A stretch of DNA of 64,000 nt from the NCBI GenBank assembly GCA_035235625.1, contig CP141148.1, forward strand, positions 6,815,001 through 6,879,000, written 5' to 3'. Made by a program: the position numbers and the translations under genes. The notes under the pieces were generated by a model. It searched no databases. It worked only from the letters and a program-made list of their open reading frames with translations, and was not told where the DNA came from. This stretch comes from Saururus chinensis. Lineage: Eukaryota; Streptophyta; Magnoliopsida; Piperales; Saururaceae. Shown here one piece after another: positions 47,680 to 59,199 of the stretch (position 1 is its first letter; every line of letters begins with the position of its first letter).

Positions 47680-48118
47680 GTCGGCATCGAAAAGACTAAA
47701 ATAAAAGTTCACAAGTCTTCTCATCTTTTCTCTTCCACGTAGCCCCTTTGACCTCGTGATTCCGCCATAAGACTTTCACAAGTGGAATCACCTTTTGCCG
47801 GAGAGTTCTCCTTCCAGTCTAGGATCTGAATAGGTATCTCCACATATGAATGGTAGTCTTGTAACTCCAACTGCTCAAAATCCAACACATGTGTCGGGTC
47901 TGGCTCATACTTCCGAAGAAGCGATACATGAAACACGTTATAGATATTAGCAAGTTGAGGTGGCAAGGCTACACAGTAGGCCATAGCTCCAACTTGCTCT
48001 AAGACTTCAAACGGTCTGATAAACTTGGGAGACAACTTGCATTGTTGGCCAAACCGAACCACACCACGGAATAGAGAGATCTTAAGAAAGACATGATCAC
48101 CAACGCTAAACTCCAACT
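47680..48118 (-). pseudogene. Integrase C-terminus and chromodomain of the gypsy element
   Basis: The frame reads EFSVGDHVFLKISLFRG, LSPKFIRPFEVLE and LANIYNVFHVSLLRKYEPDP, the canonical C-terminal integrase region of chromoviruses. After a one-base frameshift near 47,805 it continues VIPLVKVLWRNHEVKGATW, a chromodomain as in the Tekay/Del clade. Across the solo LTR the upstream frame supplies QQGREL, so the join QGREL/EFSVGDH is restored when the LTR and one CTCTC copy are removed. Confidence 0.8.
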
Positions 48119-48123
48119 CTCTC

Positions 48124-51100
48124 TGTTATGCCCCAGCATTGCCTGACCCAAGCCGAACCCGGTCTAAGGGTCAATTCAGCGCACGGGGGCGAAAGAATTG
48201 AAAAATGAATAAAGAAATAGCAAAAGACTTATGCCCACCTATGGGCGGTCTAATTAGCAGAGTTGCGCACTACTTTAGGCAAGAGTAAATAAGTAGAACA
48301 AAAGACAACTTTAACTCTAAATTAATCCACAAGTCTTAAACCCATATACTAATAATCCAAAGCCAACACACTTAGCTCAAAACAAAGTCTCAAATAAATC
48401 TAAAGACATAATATATCACAAGTCTGAAACAAGAACCACTCTACAAGGTGTTCTAACATCATAACAAAATAATCAGAAAAACATGCAAAGTCTAGAGGCC
48501 TCCACGCCTTATCCCAAGCTCTTCCCGACCATTTTTCATACAGAGGATCCTATCCGACTGCATGTCATGCCATGCAACCCCAAAACAAAACAAGGAATGT
48601 TGGGTGAGTATAAAAATTCAATAACGGTTTGAATACAACAATAATAATCAAAAAGTACGACAACATAGCAATGTAGCAATACAGATCCAAACTTTACATG
48701 TTATACCACTTTCTGATCATTTCTTAGCTAAAACCCCTATATAACCATAAACATAAGAGCTAGCATGCATAAGACATACCTATCAAGTCAAGTCATAAAT
48801 ATTCAAATTATAACCTAACATGCATCTTACATAGGTATTTGTTCATATATGCTCAAATCAAGCATGATAATCCCAGAAATAACATAAAAAGTGTCTTTCA
48901 CACCCTTTCTGATCATGCAACTATATCACATAAACCTGCATAATAGTGTCTCATTTACACACTTTCTGATCATGTATTCATATTACATAAACCTGCATAA
49001 TAGTGTCTCAACCACACAATTTCTGATTATGCATTCATATCACATAAATTTGCATAATAGTGTCTCAACCACACAATTTTTTATTATGCATTCATATTAC
49101 ATAAACCTGCATAATAGTGTCTTAACCACACAATTTCTGATTATGCATTTATATCACATCCTCATGCATCCTACGCGACAAACGTGTCAAACACATGATA
49201 CATAATCATGCATAGCATTCATAATACACATCCATCAATAAAAATGGTGAATGCCTCCATCAAGGAGTAAACACAAGTATTGCCACATAGGCGGAACATA
49301 GTCAAGGCCACGAAGGCGAGATGTGGTCTGATTTCCACACAAGAAATAAAAGAGGGTCGGGGTTGTCAGCCCCTAAAACTACTCGCCCTGGACGATCCTG
49401 GACAAGGATGTCCGATTCTCACACAAAGAACCTAGAGCACATTTGTTCGCCCAGGGACATCTCCTATGATGGGGAAGAGTCCGAATTCTCGCACAGGGAA
49501 CCCTAGAACATGTGGTAGTTGGTGCATGAAGCATACCACTCTAGATTCTCATGGTCTATATGACAATCTAAATAATCTCATCTGCAAGACAAGTACACAA
49601 CTCGTCCCCACATATCTCAATTTAACTAGACTCAACCCGGGGAGTATACATGTTCCACATATGAACTTAAATCAAAAACATGTCCTTTCGGACCAACAAG
49701 TTTCGATTAATTTCGCCAACCGATTAATCAGCACACAATCTCAATCATTGCATAAATTGATCAATTCTGGTTAAACAATGGTAAAACCTCATTCATGAAG
49801 TTTGATACATGATGTATGATATCATGATAGATCCGTGAGCAAAAGTCTACGCGGGTTCTAACACATAGAACATGCTCCCATCAATCCCTTCATGCATCAT
49901 AATCACATCATAACTAATTACAATTTCATAGTAGATTCTCCATACGTGTGTGTTCATGCATATTCTAAGCATATGACAAATGCCTTAACATAAACTCATG
50001 AGGTAATATGTGCATGCTTAAACACATTAAAAACAATGACTTCCAACTGAAATCAAAGTAAAATCTACCATAAAGCTTAAATATATCCATGTGAAACCAA
50101 ATGCTCAACTCCTACAAGCATGATTATTCTACACATGAAGCCATAACATGATAACATTCATTACTCACAATCTATTCCCATCATAAGATAACATATTTTA
50201 GCATTTACCATGTAATGTCCCTGTTGGAAACATACTCTAATCACAAGAATTCCAACATTCCAAGATTCATGGTAATTTAATGTTAACATGTATAACTACC
50301 AACATATTCTACTACAAAACAAATACATAAGCATACTTCATAAATCTCCATCATCAATTTCACACCATTCCAGTAGCTCCATTACAACATAAAACACTTT
50401 CCATAAACATTGGAAACATCAATTTAAGGAAAAACACTGAAATGAGCATACATTTCCAAAAATAGCCAAACTATTGTATAGCCGATCGATCATCTTGGCA
50501 GGCCATTCAATTGGCCCAATCGATCACCAACAAGGCAGATTAAGACCTTCTTCTCCATTTCAAAAATCAAAACCAAGACACAATGAAAGCACCTTAAAAC
50601 CTTCATCCATGACCTCAAACACTATTAAAATCCTATCAAGCCTTCCAAAACACTAATTTAACCCATTCTAAGATAAAACCTTAAGAAATTGAAGTAAAAG
50701 ATTAACATTTATTAAACCTACCATCAGAACTCTAATCAAGCAAAACCCATTCAAATAAAATTATAAAATCGACATTTTTACCACCACAAAGCTGAGATTT
50801 GAAAGACCCATTACCTTTCCTTATTGATTTGGGTCGGATTGAACCTTCATTCACCTCCAACACCTTCCAAAAACACGATTTTATGTTAATACACATCTAA
50901 ACTCGATTTAGCTTTGAAAATCAAAAGTAAACCCAAAATCTAGAGTTTTGGAAGCATAAAAATGAGATTTTGAAGATTAGAGCTCAGAAAATAGAAGTAA
51001 AACAATGATTTTATGCTTTCAAAGTGGATTGAAATGATGGGGGAAGTCAAGATTAAGAAGAGTTTAAGAAAACCCTAAAGATTAAGCAAATATTAAGCTA

Positions 51101-51622
51101 AACTCACCTCTAATCGTTTCCTTTTTGGGCCTAATTGGGGATTAGGCTCCAAATCTCTTGGCTAAGCCTATTCCCAATTTGGAAATGGCACAACCTCTTT
51201 TCTTTTATAAGAGGGGTTGGGCTATACCTAATTGAAATGTGGGGTAAAAATAGAGTTTTTAACTAAACTTTAGAAATTTGGCAATTTAACCCAAAATTAG
51301 GTCCAGAAAATTCTAAAATTTTTTTATGGTGTCTTCCATTGATGTCTAGGGCATTTTGGACCAAAAACCCTAATTTTGTTGGTGGGGCCCACAAGGGGGT
51401 CCCGCCAAACCTTAATTTTTTGAAAATTTGAAAAATCCCAAAAATTTAGATTTAACCCAAAATCACTTAAAACTCATAAGTGTGAAGTTAATTTTGATTA
51501 AAACCTTTATAAACCCCATTTATTTTTTAAAACTACCAAAATTAATCTAAAAACACTTAAACCACACGATAACATATAAATAACATTAAAAAATAATTTG
51601 GTTCAAGATGAGAGTCTTTACA
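48124..51622 (-). mobile_element. Family-B solo LTR nested in the gypsy pol
   Basis: Plus-strand ends TGTTATGCCCCAGC and GAGTCTTTACA, flanked by the exact 5-bp duplication CTCTC (48,119-48,123 and 51,623-51,627). Its length of 3.5 kb matches the other copies. It carries its own ~59-bp array (48,890-49,150) and the CGATCGATC patch near 50,480. Many CpG positions of the copy at 27,833 appear here as TpG or CpA. Confidence 0.92.
48890..49150. repeat. ~59-bp minisatellite in the nested solo LTR
   Basis: About five units of GTGTCTCAACCACACAATTT followed by CTGATTATGCATTCATAT and ACATAAACCTGCATAATA. It occupies the position of the 55-bp array in the copy at 27,833 but has a different unit. Confidence 0.85.
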
Positions 51623-51627
51623 CTCTC

Positions 51628-52445
51628 CCTTGCTGTATGAGTACACAACTCAATCCATAAATTGAAGTGTCACTATAGACCACACATCTACCACTCCTGA
51701 AAGGCAAAGTCAAGACTAAAGCTGAAGTCAATCTCTTCTTCAACTCTTGGAAGCTTCCTAGTTCCTTCACAAGCTTGATTCCACTCAACTTCTAATTCCT
51801 CCTTGTTAACTTGGTCATGGGCTTTCAAGATAGATTTCATGCCCAAATTAGGATTGACAAGGAATTTAATTTCCTTATCGGAATGCAATTCTGACAAACC
51901 GTTCAACAACGCATTCCCAAACTCCAACACTAATAAGTGGATTTCTAGAGGAGGTAGTTCCACACTCGTCATCGAGATGCTCGAAAGAAAACTACACACC
52001 CTTGATTAGTCCACGTTCTAGCCTTAGTGAAAGACACAGAGGATCTTCCACTAGAACACTTAATACCCTCGAAGAAGAAAACTCAACATCGGGTAAAGTG
52101 AACATCACTTTCTCTCCCATCAACTCACATGTACATGATGCTTAGACATCATATCCATGCCAAAATCCACATCAAAATCAATCATAGGCAAGATAATCAA
52201 ATCAACATGCAACTCATTCAACATCAAGCTCTCCAGCAAAATGCGGACAGATAAAAGAGTGAGAAGGATCGGCATCAAATAGCACCTTAACATAGTGAGA
52301 GGCAATGAGGACTATACCTTCCATTACGCCTGAGGAGTTTTCCACTGCGTGCGCCGATATAGCGTACACTCTCCCATCGGTAACTATTTTCTTTCCTTTG
52401 ACATCTGGCTGCCTGGTAGGTGGTCTCGCCAGTGGCTTCACCTGT
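51628..52445 (-). pseudogene. Gypsy protease and start of reverse transcriptase
   Basis: The protease reads YVKVLFDADPSHSFI, where the usual catalytic LFDSGASHSFI has changed to DADPS, then LIILPMIDFDVDFGMDMMSK. The next segment, EIHLLVLEFGNALLNGLSEL and SDKEIKFLVNPNLGMKSI, matches the linker before RT (VREFADVFPEELPGLPPDREIEF). The RT catalytic region itself is absent. Stops and frameshifts occur throughout. Confidence 0.75.
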
Positions 52446-52499
52446 GGTGCTCATGGCTACCTAGAACCAGCGTTAGGTGTCACCGGAGGACGCCTCTGA

Positions 52500-53363
52500 G
52501 CATTGTTAGCTCACTTAGGACACTTGTTAGCATAGTGTCCCTTCCGCCGACATCCGAAGTAAGCCACCTTAGCACGGAGGTCCTGAGGGTCCTGCTGCAC
52601 ATGTTGAGTGTTATGCCTCGCATGTCGAGCATCGCGCCGCTTATGACTATGGTGTGCATGACTATCCTCTACTCTTGGCCTGTTGTTCCTTCTTCCTCAT
52701 GTACTCCTCCAAGTCCCGCTCCACTATGATGGTGGTCTCAAGTACTTCTGCTAGGGTCTTGTGTCAGAATGGGACCACTCGACCCTTTATGAAGGGCCTC
52801 AAGCCGTCCTCAAACTTTCGTGCCCAATCATACTAGTCATTGAAGAAACGAGGAGCAAAGCACTTTAGCTCTACAAATCTAGTCTCGTAAGCCAAGACCG
52901 GCATCGAACCCTACTAAAGGTTCAGAAACTCCTTGTTCTTCTCCTCTCGAGCATGGAGAGGAAAGTACTTATCATTAAAGGTTGACAAGAACTCCTCCTA
53001 TGGGGTGTCCACATGACCATGGAATCTCTGTTGCTCCATCGACAACCACCACCTCTGAGCCTCACCCTCGAACGTGAAGACCACAAGTCAAGTCTTCTCC
53101 TCGTCAAGGCAACATCAAGCACTGAAGATCTTCTCCTTGTGAAGTCTCCAGTTATCCGCCTCCGAAGCATCTAACCCGCCCTTGAAGCTAGGAGGGTTGA
53201 GCTTCTTGAATCCTTCTAAAGAAACAGATTCAGATCCACTACCACTTGCGTGCTTAGCCTAGACCACCTGTGTCAACCCCTCAATGGCGGTTAACACATC
53301 ATCCACTCTTGGGTCTCTAACACTGCGATGGTTATTAGCACCTGCATGATTAGATCCAACCAT
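52500..53363 (-). pseudogene. Gypsy gag with degenerate zinc knuckle
   Basis: It begins at 53,363 with MVGSNHAGANNHR and follows the same protein as 27,684-27,304 (PPSFKGGLDASEADNW, FTFEGEAQRWWLSME), continuing with FLSTFNDKYFPLHAREEKN. The zinc knuckle near 52,545 reads YFGCRRKGHYANKCPK, so the first cysteine is replaced by tyrosine. Several codons have become stops, many of them explainable by C-to-T change. Confidence 0.8.
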
Positions 53364-53566
53364 CTACACAACAACTAGACATTAATCATACAGCCTAATA
53401 ACTTAAAGCAACGCAAGCCACTAATCAGAAAAACAGCAAGCAAGCAACATTAAAGACAAACAACTAATGAAAATTCACATATCTAGTTATGTCTAGACCT
53501 TGATCATCTCACAACCCATTAACCCTTAAGACTTGTCACTCAACCATTATCTACTTGGACAAAGTG

Positions 53567-53580
53567 GTGCTGCGATACCA
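53567..53580 (-). promoter_or_regulatory. Gypsy primer-binding site (tRNA-Met)
   Basis: The minus strand reads TGGTATCGCAGCAC seven bases from the LTR, differing from the copy at 27,811 by one base. Confidence 0.8.
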
Positions 53581-53587
53581 AAAACTT

Positions 53588-56500
53588 TGTCACTCCCCGG
53601 TCCAAGGGCTGGTCAAGTGCGCGGGGGTGGCAGAGTTGAGAGAGATTACCGGATAGAGGAAGACTTAGCCCCTTCTACGGACAGTTTAACTAGCGGAGTT
53701 ATGCACCACATAACCTTTGAGCAAGAGTAATAAGTAGAACAAAAGAGGATTTTAACTTTGAACTAATCCACAAGTCTTATACTCACATACTTAGAATCCT
53801 GAGCCAACACACATGACTCAAATCAAAGTCTTAAACGGATCTAAAAACATAATATAAACACAAGTCTAAAACAAGAATCACCATACAAGATGTTCTATTA
53901 TCATAACAGAGTAAATCAGAAAAATATAACAGAGTCTAGAGGCATCCATGCCTAACCCCATACTCTCCCCGACCGTTCCTCAAATAGAGGATCCTGCCCG
54001 ACTGCATGTCAAACCATGCAGCCCCAAAACAGAAACAAAGAAAGTGGGGTGAGTAAAGCTCAGTAAGGTTTGAATACGACGACAATAATCAGAAAACCAT
54101 CACGGCATGACAACATAGCAATTCAGATTCATAATTGACATGATATACCCTTTTCTGATCATTCTCTTACTAAACCCCTAGTTATCCATAAACATAAGAG
54201 CTAACATGCATATGACACACCTATCAAGGTCAAGGCATAAACGATCAAGTTATAACCTGACATCCATCCTGCATAGGGAATAATTCACATCTAATCAAAT
54301 CAAGCATAATAACATGCATAATCTGCCTGAGAAGTATTTCTAACATACTTTCTGATCATGTAACCATGTCCCATAAGCCCGCATAATAGTGTCTCAACTA
54401 CACAATTCAGATCATGCATTCATATCACATAAACCTGTATAATAGTGTCTCAATCACACATAATTATGTAATGTAGATTCATATAATTCATACATAAATT
54501 ATTCACCTTGCACGATAAGTATCTCAATCACATTGTTCTAAATCATGCATAATAAATCATATCCACATGTGTCACATAATCTCAAATATCCCTACACAAC
54601 CTGTATAATATGAGCATAATATTATTTCGTACACATGCATTATCAACAAATGGTGAATGCCTCCATCCAGGAGTAAACACAATCACTGCCACAAAGCTGA
54701 ACATAGTCAGATTTCCTAACCGGAAACCTAGGGCATTGCCCGCTCTGGACACAGTATGAATCTCTCACAGGAACTAAGATGTAGGGGTAGTCAGCCCCTC
54801 TACTCGCCCAAGACAATCCGCAAGGGAAATCCAAATTCCCAAAGGGAACCTAGAGCAGGTATGCTTGCCTAAGACAATTCTGGCCAAGAACATCCAAATT
54901 CCCACATAGGGAACCTAGAGCAGGTCTGCTCGCCCAAGATAATTCTGGCCAAGAACATCCAAATTCTCACATAGGGAACCTAGAGCAGGTCTGCTCGCCC
55001 AAGACAATTCTCGCCAAGAACATCCAAATTCTCACATAGGGAACCTAGAGCAGTGTGTTTGCCCAGGATATCTCAGCGGTGGAGAGAGTCCAAATTCCCA
55101 CATAGGGAACCTAGAACACGTGGTAGCTGGTGCATGAAGGCATACCACTCTGGATGTTCAATGTCCAGAAGTGACTATCTCAATAAATCTCAACTGCAAG
55201 ATGAGTCCATCCCTCATCTCCATATATCTCAAATCAACTCAACTCAACTCAGACCAACTCAACCCGAGGAGTATACATGTTCCACACAGGAACTCAAATC
55301 AAAATCACGTCCTTTCAGACCAGCCAAGTTTCGATTAAGACAACGATCAATTAATCTGGCACGCAATCTCACATCATTGCATACAATTGATCAATCACGG
55401 CTAAACATCGGTAAAATCTCAATCATGAAGTCAATTCCATGATGCATGAAATCATGATAAATTTGTGAGCAAGATCTACATGAATTCCAACCCATGGAAT
55501 GTGCTCCCATCAGTCCCCTCATGTATCATAATCGAATCATAAATAGCCATAATTTCATAATAAATTCCCCACATGTGTGTGTTCATGCATTTCCTAAGCA
55601 CATGACCAATGTTTTAATATAAGCTCATAAGGCAATACACATATCCTTAAACACATTCAAATCAAGATTACCAACTAAAATCTAGGATGAAATCTACCAT
55701 AAAACATAAATATGTTCATGTAAAATCAAATGTTTAACTCCTACAAGCATGATTATGCTACACATGAAGTTATAGCATAATAATATCATTCATTCACAAT
55801 CCATTCTCATTATATGATGACCTATCTTATCATTTACCATGTAATACCCCTACTAGAAACATTCTCCAATCGTAAGAATTCCATCATCCATAGATTTAAG
55901 ATAATTCAATGTCAACATATAATTCCACACAACAAGTACTTAAGCATACCTCATAAATCTCCATCACAAATTCTACACCTTTCCAGTAACTTAATTCCAG
56001 CATAAAACACTCTCCATAAACATTGGAAGCATCAATTGGAAGGAAAACACTGAAATAAACAAGAAAACCAAAAAGGGCAAAAACTATTGTGTGGCCGATC
56101 GATCAGCCTAGCAAGCCATTCTAACGGCTCGATTTATCAGCCTGTTGACCCAATCAATCGCCAACAAGCAGTTTGAGCCTTCTTCTTCCTTTCGAAATTT
56201 AAAACTGAAATATCATTGTTGAACCATAAAATCTTCATCTAAAGCCTCATACACCATCAAAATTCAATCAAACATTTCAGAAAGCTAATTGAACCCATTC
56301 CAAGGTAAAACCCTATGAAATTAAGACAAGAGATTAACATTTCATAAATCTACCATTAAAGCCCTAATCAAGGAAACCCATTCAAGCAAAACCCAAAAAA
56401 ATTGAGATTTTCACCATTTCAATGGTGAGATTTGTAAACCCATTACCTCTCCACTTGATTTGAGTCGGATTAATCCTTCAATCGCCTCCGAAACCTTCCA

Positions 56501-57225
56501 AAAGCATGATTTTTATATTAATATACATTTAAACTAAATTTAACCTTGAAAATCATAAAGCAAATCCTAGATCTAGAGCTTATGACGCATAAAAATGAAA
56601 ATTTGAAGGTTAGGGTTTGAAATAGAGGAGTAAAACAGTGATTAAATGGCTTCAAATCGAATTGAATTAGTGGAGGAAGATAAATTTAAGAGAGGATTAA
56701 GAAAAACCCTAATAATTAAGCATGGATTAAGGAAGAAGATATATCTAATCACTTCCTCTTTGGGCCTAATTGGGGATCAGGCTCTAAATACCCTTGCACA
56801 GCCTATTCCTTTTTTTTATAAAAAAGAATAGGGTACAACTAATTAAAACTTGGGGTGATGATAGAGTATTTAACTAAAAGTAGGTGTTTTGTCCATTTAA
56901 ACTAAAATTAAGACCAAAAAAATTTTAAAATTTTTTGTAGCAACTTCCTCTCATGTCTGGGACATTTTGGACCAAAAACCCTAAATTCAACTGTGGGGCC
57001 CATAGGGGGATCCTACCAAACCCTAATTTTCAAAAAAATATGCAAAAATTTTAAAAATTCACATTAATTCAAATTCACCATATATGTGAAGATGGTTTTG
57101 GTTAAAACCTTTGAAAAATACTCAAATTTCAAAAATTGTCTAGAACCAATCAAAATTAACATTAAACCACACGAAAGAAATTTAACAAAATGAATTTAAA
57201 CAGGTTCAAGATCAGGGATCTTAGA
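53588..57225 (-). repeat. 5' LTR of the gypsy element
   Basis: Plus-strand start TGTCACTCCCCGG and end GATCAGGGATCTTAGA. Compared with other copies it lacks about 25 bases just after the start. It contains a 65-bp array (54,832-55,075) and the CCGATCGATCAG patch near 56,095. Confidence 0.82.
54832..55075. repeat. 65-bp minisatellite, about four units
   Basis: Units contain GGGAACCTAGAGCAGGTCTG followed by CTCGCCCAAGACAATTCTGG and CCAAGAACATCC. The other family-B LTRs have only one or two copies of this segment, so it expanded in this copy alone. Confidence 0.9.
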
Positions 57226-59199
57226 CAAGTGCCTAGTGAAAGGCGAAGTAGTTTACATAGAAGTTCACATAGGAGCTCTACAGGAGCTCACACGGAACTC
57301 TGAAAGAAATGTGAACAATAAAAGGCATAAGCAAATGCCGGTAGATGATGAAGAATGCAATTTATCTATGACAGTAGCTTTAAATGAACGTCATAGGTAT
57401 CTGCCCCTATTGACGATGAAAGTGGACCTAATTAGAGGTAAGGTTATTAAGTTGTGAATCCTTTTTGAATCTTATAATTATCAATGAAATATAGGACGTT
57501 AAATTTTGAATTTTGTGTGTAATATAGAAGGTACACATCGCATGCACACGAGCCATTTAGCTTTCAAATGTTTCAAGGCGGTGCATGGTATGGAACTCAA
57601 AGTTCGATGGGTATTCATTACCCCTACACAGGTGTTGGACATACTGATGTTGGACCATCCAATCAAAGGTGAAATATAGATTCATAAATAAATATAACAT
57701 TTTGTAGGCTTTAAAGAAGGGGTTAAGTCATATGAAATTTAATACATATGCAATGTTCATTTGTTGGGGCACTTATGTCCACAATGAAGATTTTGATGCA
57801 AATGAGGCCAATGACGGTGAAGATAATATTGGCAAAGCAAGTGGAGAAGATTCTAACATGAACGAAGAAGGGGTCAGAGGTGAAGAAAGTGCTCAATTGA
57901 TGGTTGATGGCGAGGGGGATGATGCGGTAGACAATGCAATTGCCACAAATGATATGAATGTGGATGTTGAAGAGCTGCCATACTATGACGAGAAGCCACT
58001 CTATGCACACATCACAGATGAGGAGATAGACACGGTAGTTAATTCTGCCATGGATATGGACCAACAAAATAAAGATGAGTTATATGTTGGCCGCATCTTT
58101 GAGAATAAAGAAGCATTTGTTATAGCCTTGTAGGAGTTTTTCATTAAAAATCATGTCGAATACAAGGTTGTATGCACAAATTTGTCAGAGTATACAATGA
58201 AGTGCATTGATAGTACTTGCCCTTGGAGAGTGCACAGCTCAATAAAAGGGGTGGAGGGTACTTTAAATTGAAGACATACAGAGGTGACCACACATGTCGG
58301 AATGCCCAGCTTAGCACAGATTATCGGTAGTACAATGCATCATTTTTTTTGAAGGTCATAATGCCTGTTATCCAAGCCGAATTAACTCTCACACCAGGTG
58401 ATATTATTTAAAGAATGAAGGAGAGGTTTCATGTTGACATATCTTATAAGAAAGCATGGGCAGCAAGGAATATGGCTATAAAGGCCATTTATGGGGCTTC
58501 AGAAAGCCATGTTGAGGTTCTTCCTGGGCCTATATACTACCATTGTTATTGCATCCGTCACATGAAGGCAAATTTTAAGGAGTTTAAAAATGATACACTG
58601 GCGGACTTGATTTGGGCAGCAGCTTGTGCACTTACGGTAGAAAAGTGTGATGCTAAAATGGACTTGATTGGTCAAGAGAGTCCTAGGACAAAACATCTCC
58701 TCTTAGGAAAAGAATTGCATCCTTCACAATGGTTTTAAGAGATTTGGCATAACGACTATAAATATGGCTGAAAGTTTAAATAACATTTTGAAGGGGGCAC
58801 GAGGATTACCCATGTAGGCTTTAGTGTCAGCTACTTTTTATCAGGTAGTAAAATTTTTCGTTAAATGATCTTCTGCCGCATCTGCCATGGCCACCCCATG
58901 TACTCCCAAAGTAGAAGCGATAATTAGATAACAAACAAGAAAAATTGGGGAGTATATAGTTAATAAGATCAACAACAACAACTACGAAGTGATATCAATT
59001 CGTGGTCGGAAGGTTGTGGTGAATGCGAGGGTTCATACTTGTACATGCAATATCCCTCATGTCTATTTGTATCCTTGCTCTCATCTTATTGCCATGTGGG
59101 GATAGCGGTGGAAGCCAATACAGGTAGGACTTTGTTACACATCTACCGCTTAAAAAAATGTGTACTCAGCACAATTCTATTCTCCTCATGGTCAGGAGT
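57226..59199 (+). pseudogene. MULE (MuDR-type) transposase, central and C-terminal part
   Basis: Readable parts in order: an acidic linker (57,790-58,000, ending EELPYYDEKPLYA); DELYVGRIFENKEAFVIAL, a stop, then EFFIKNHVEYKVV; CIDSTCPWRVHSS; YRGDHTCRNAQLS; and ERFHVDISYKKAWAARNMA. The frame then jumps to YYHCYCIRHMKANFKEFK, FGITTINMAESLNNIL and a SWIM finger (CTC ... YPCSHLIAMW) near 59,040-59,095. The block between AIYGA and PIYYHCYCIRH, which holds the catalytic residues in intact MULEs, is missing. Introns seem likely at 57,440-57,535 and 57,668-57,715. The C-terminal end is cut by the family-A LTR. Confidence 0.85.

Larger units (their letters stand above)
47575..57225 (-). mobile_element. 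Ty3/gypsy (Tekay-like chromovirus) element, deleted, with a solo LTR inside
   Basis: Minus-strand order: 5' LTR (53,588-57,225), primer-binding site, gag, protease, start of RT, then after a deletion the integrase C-terminus with chromodomain, polypurine tract and a remnant of the 3' LTR (47,575-47,641). RT catalytic region, RNase H and integrase core are gone. A solo LTR of the same family (48,124-51,622) interrupts pol. The element lies within a MULE transposase gene. The right end reads CTTAGA instead of CTTACA, and no target duplication can be shown because the left LTR is truncated. Confidence 0.8.
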
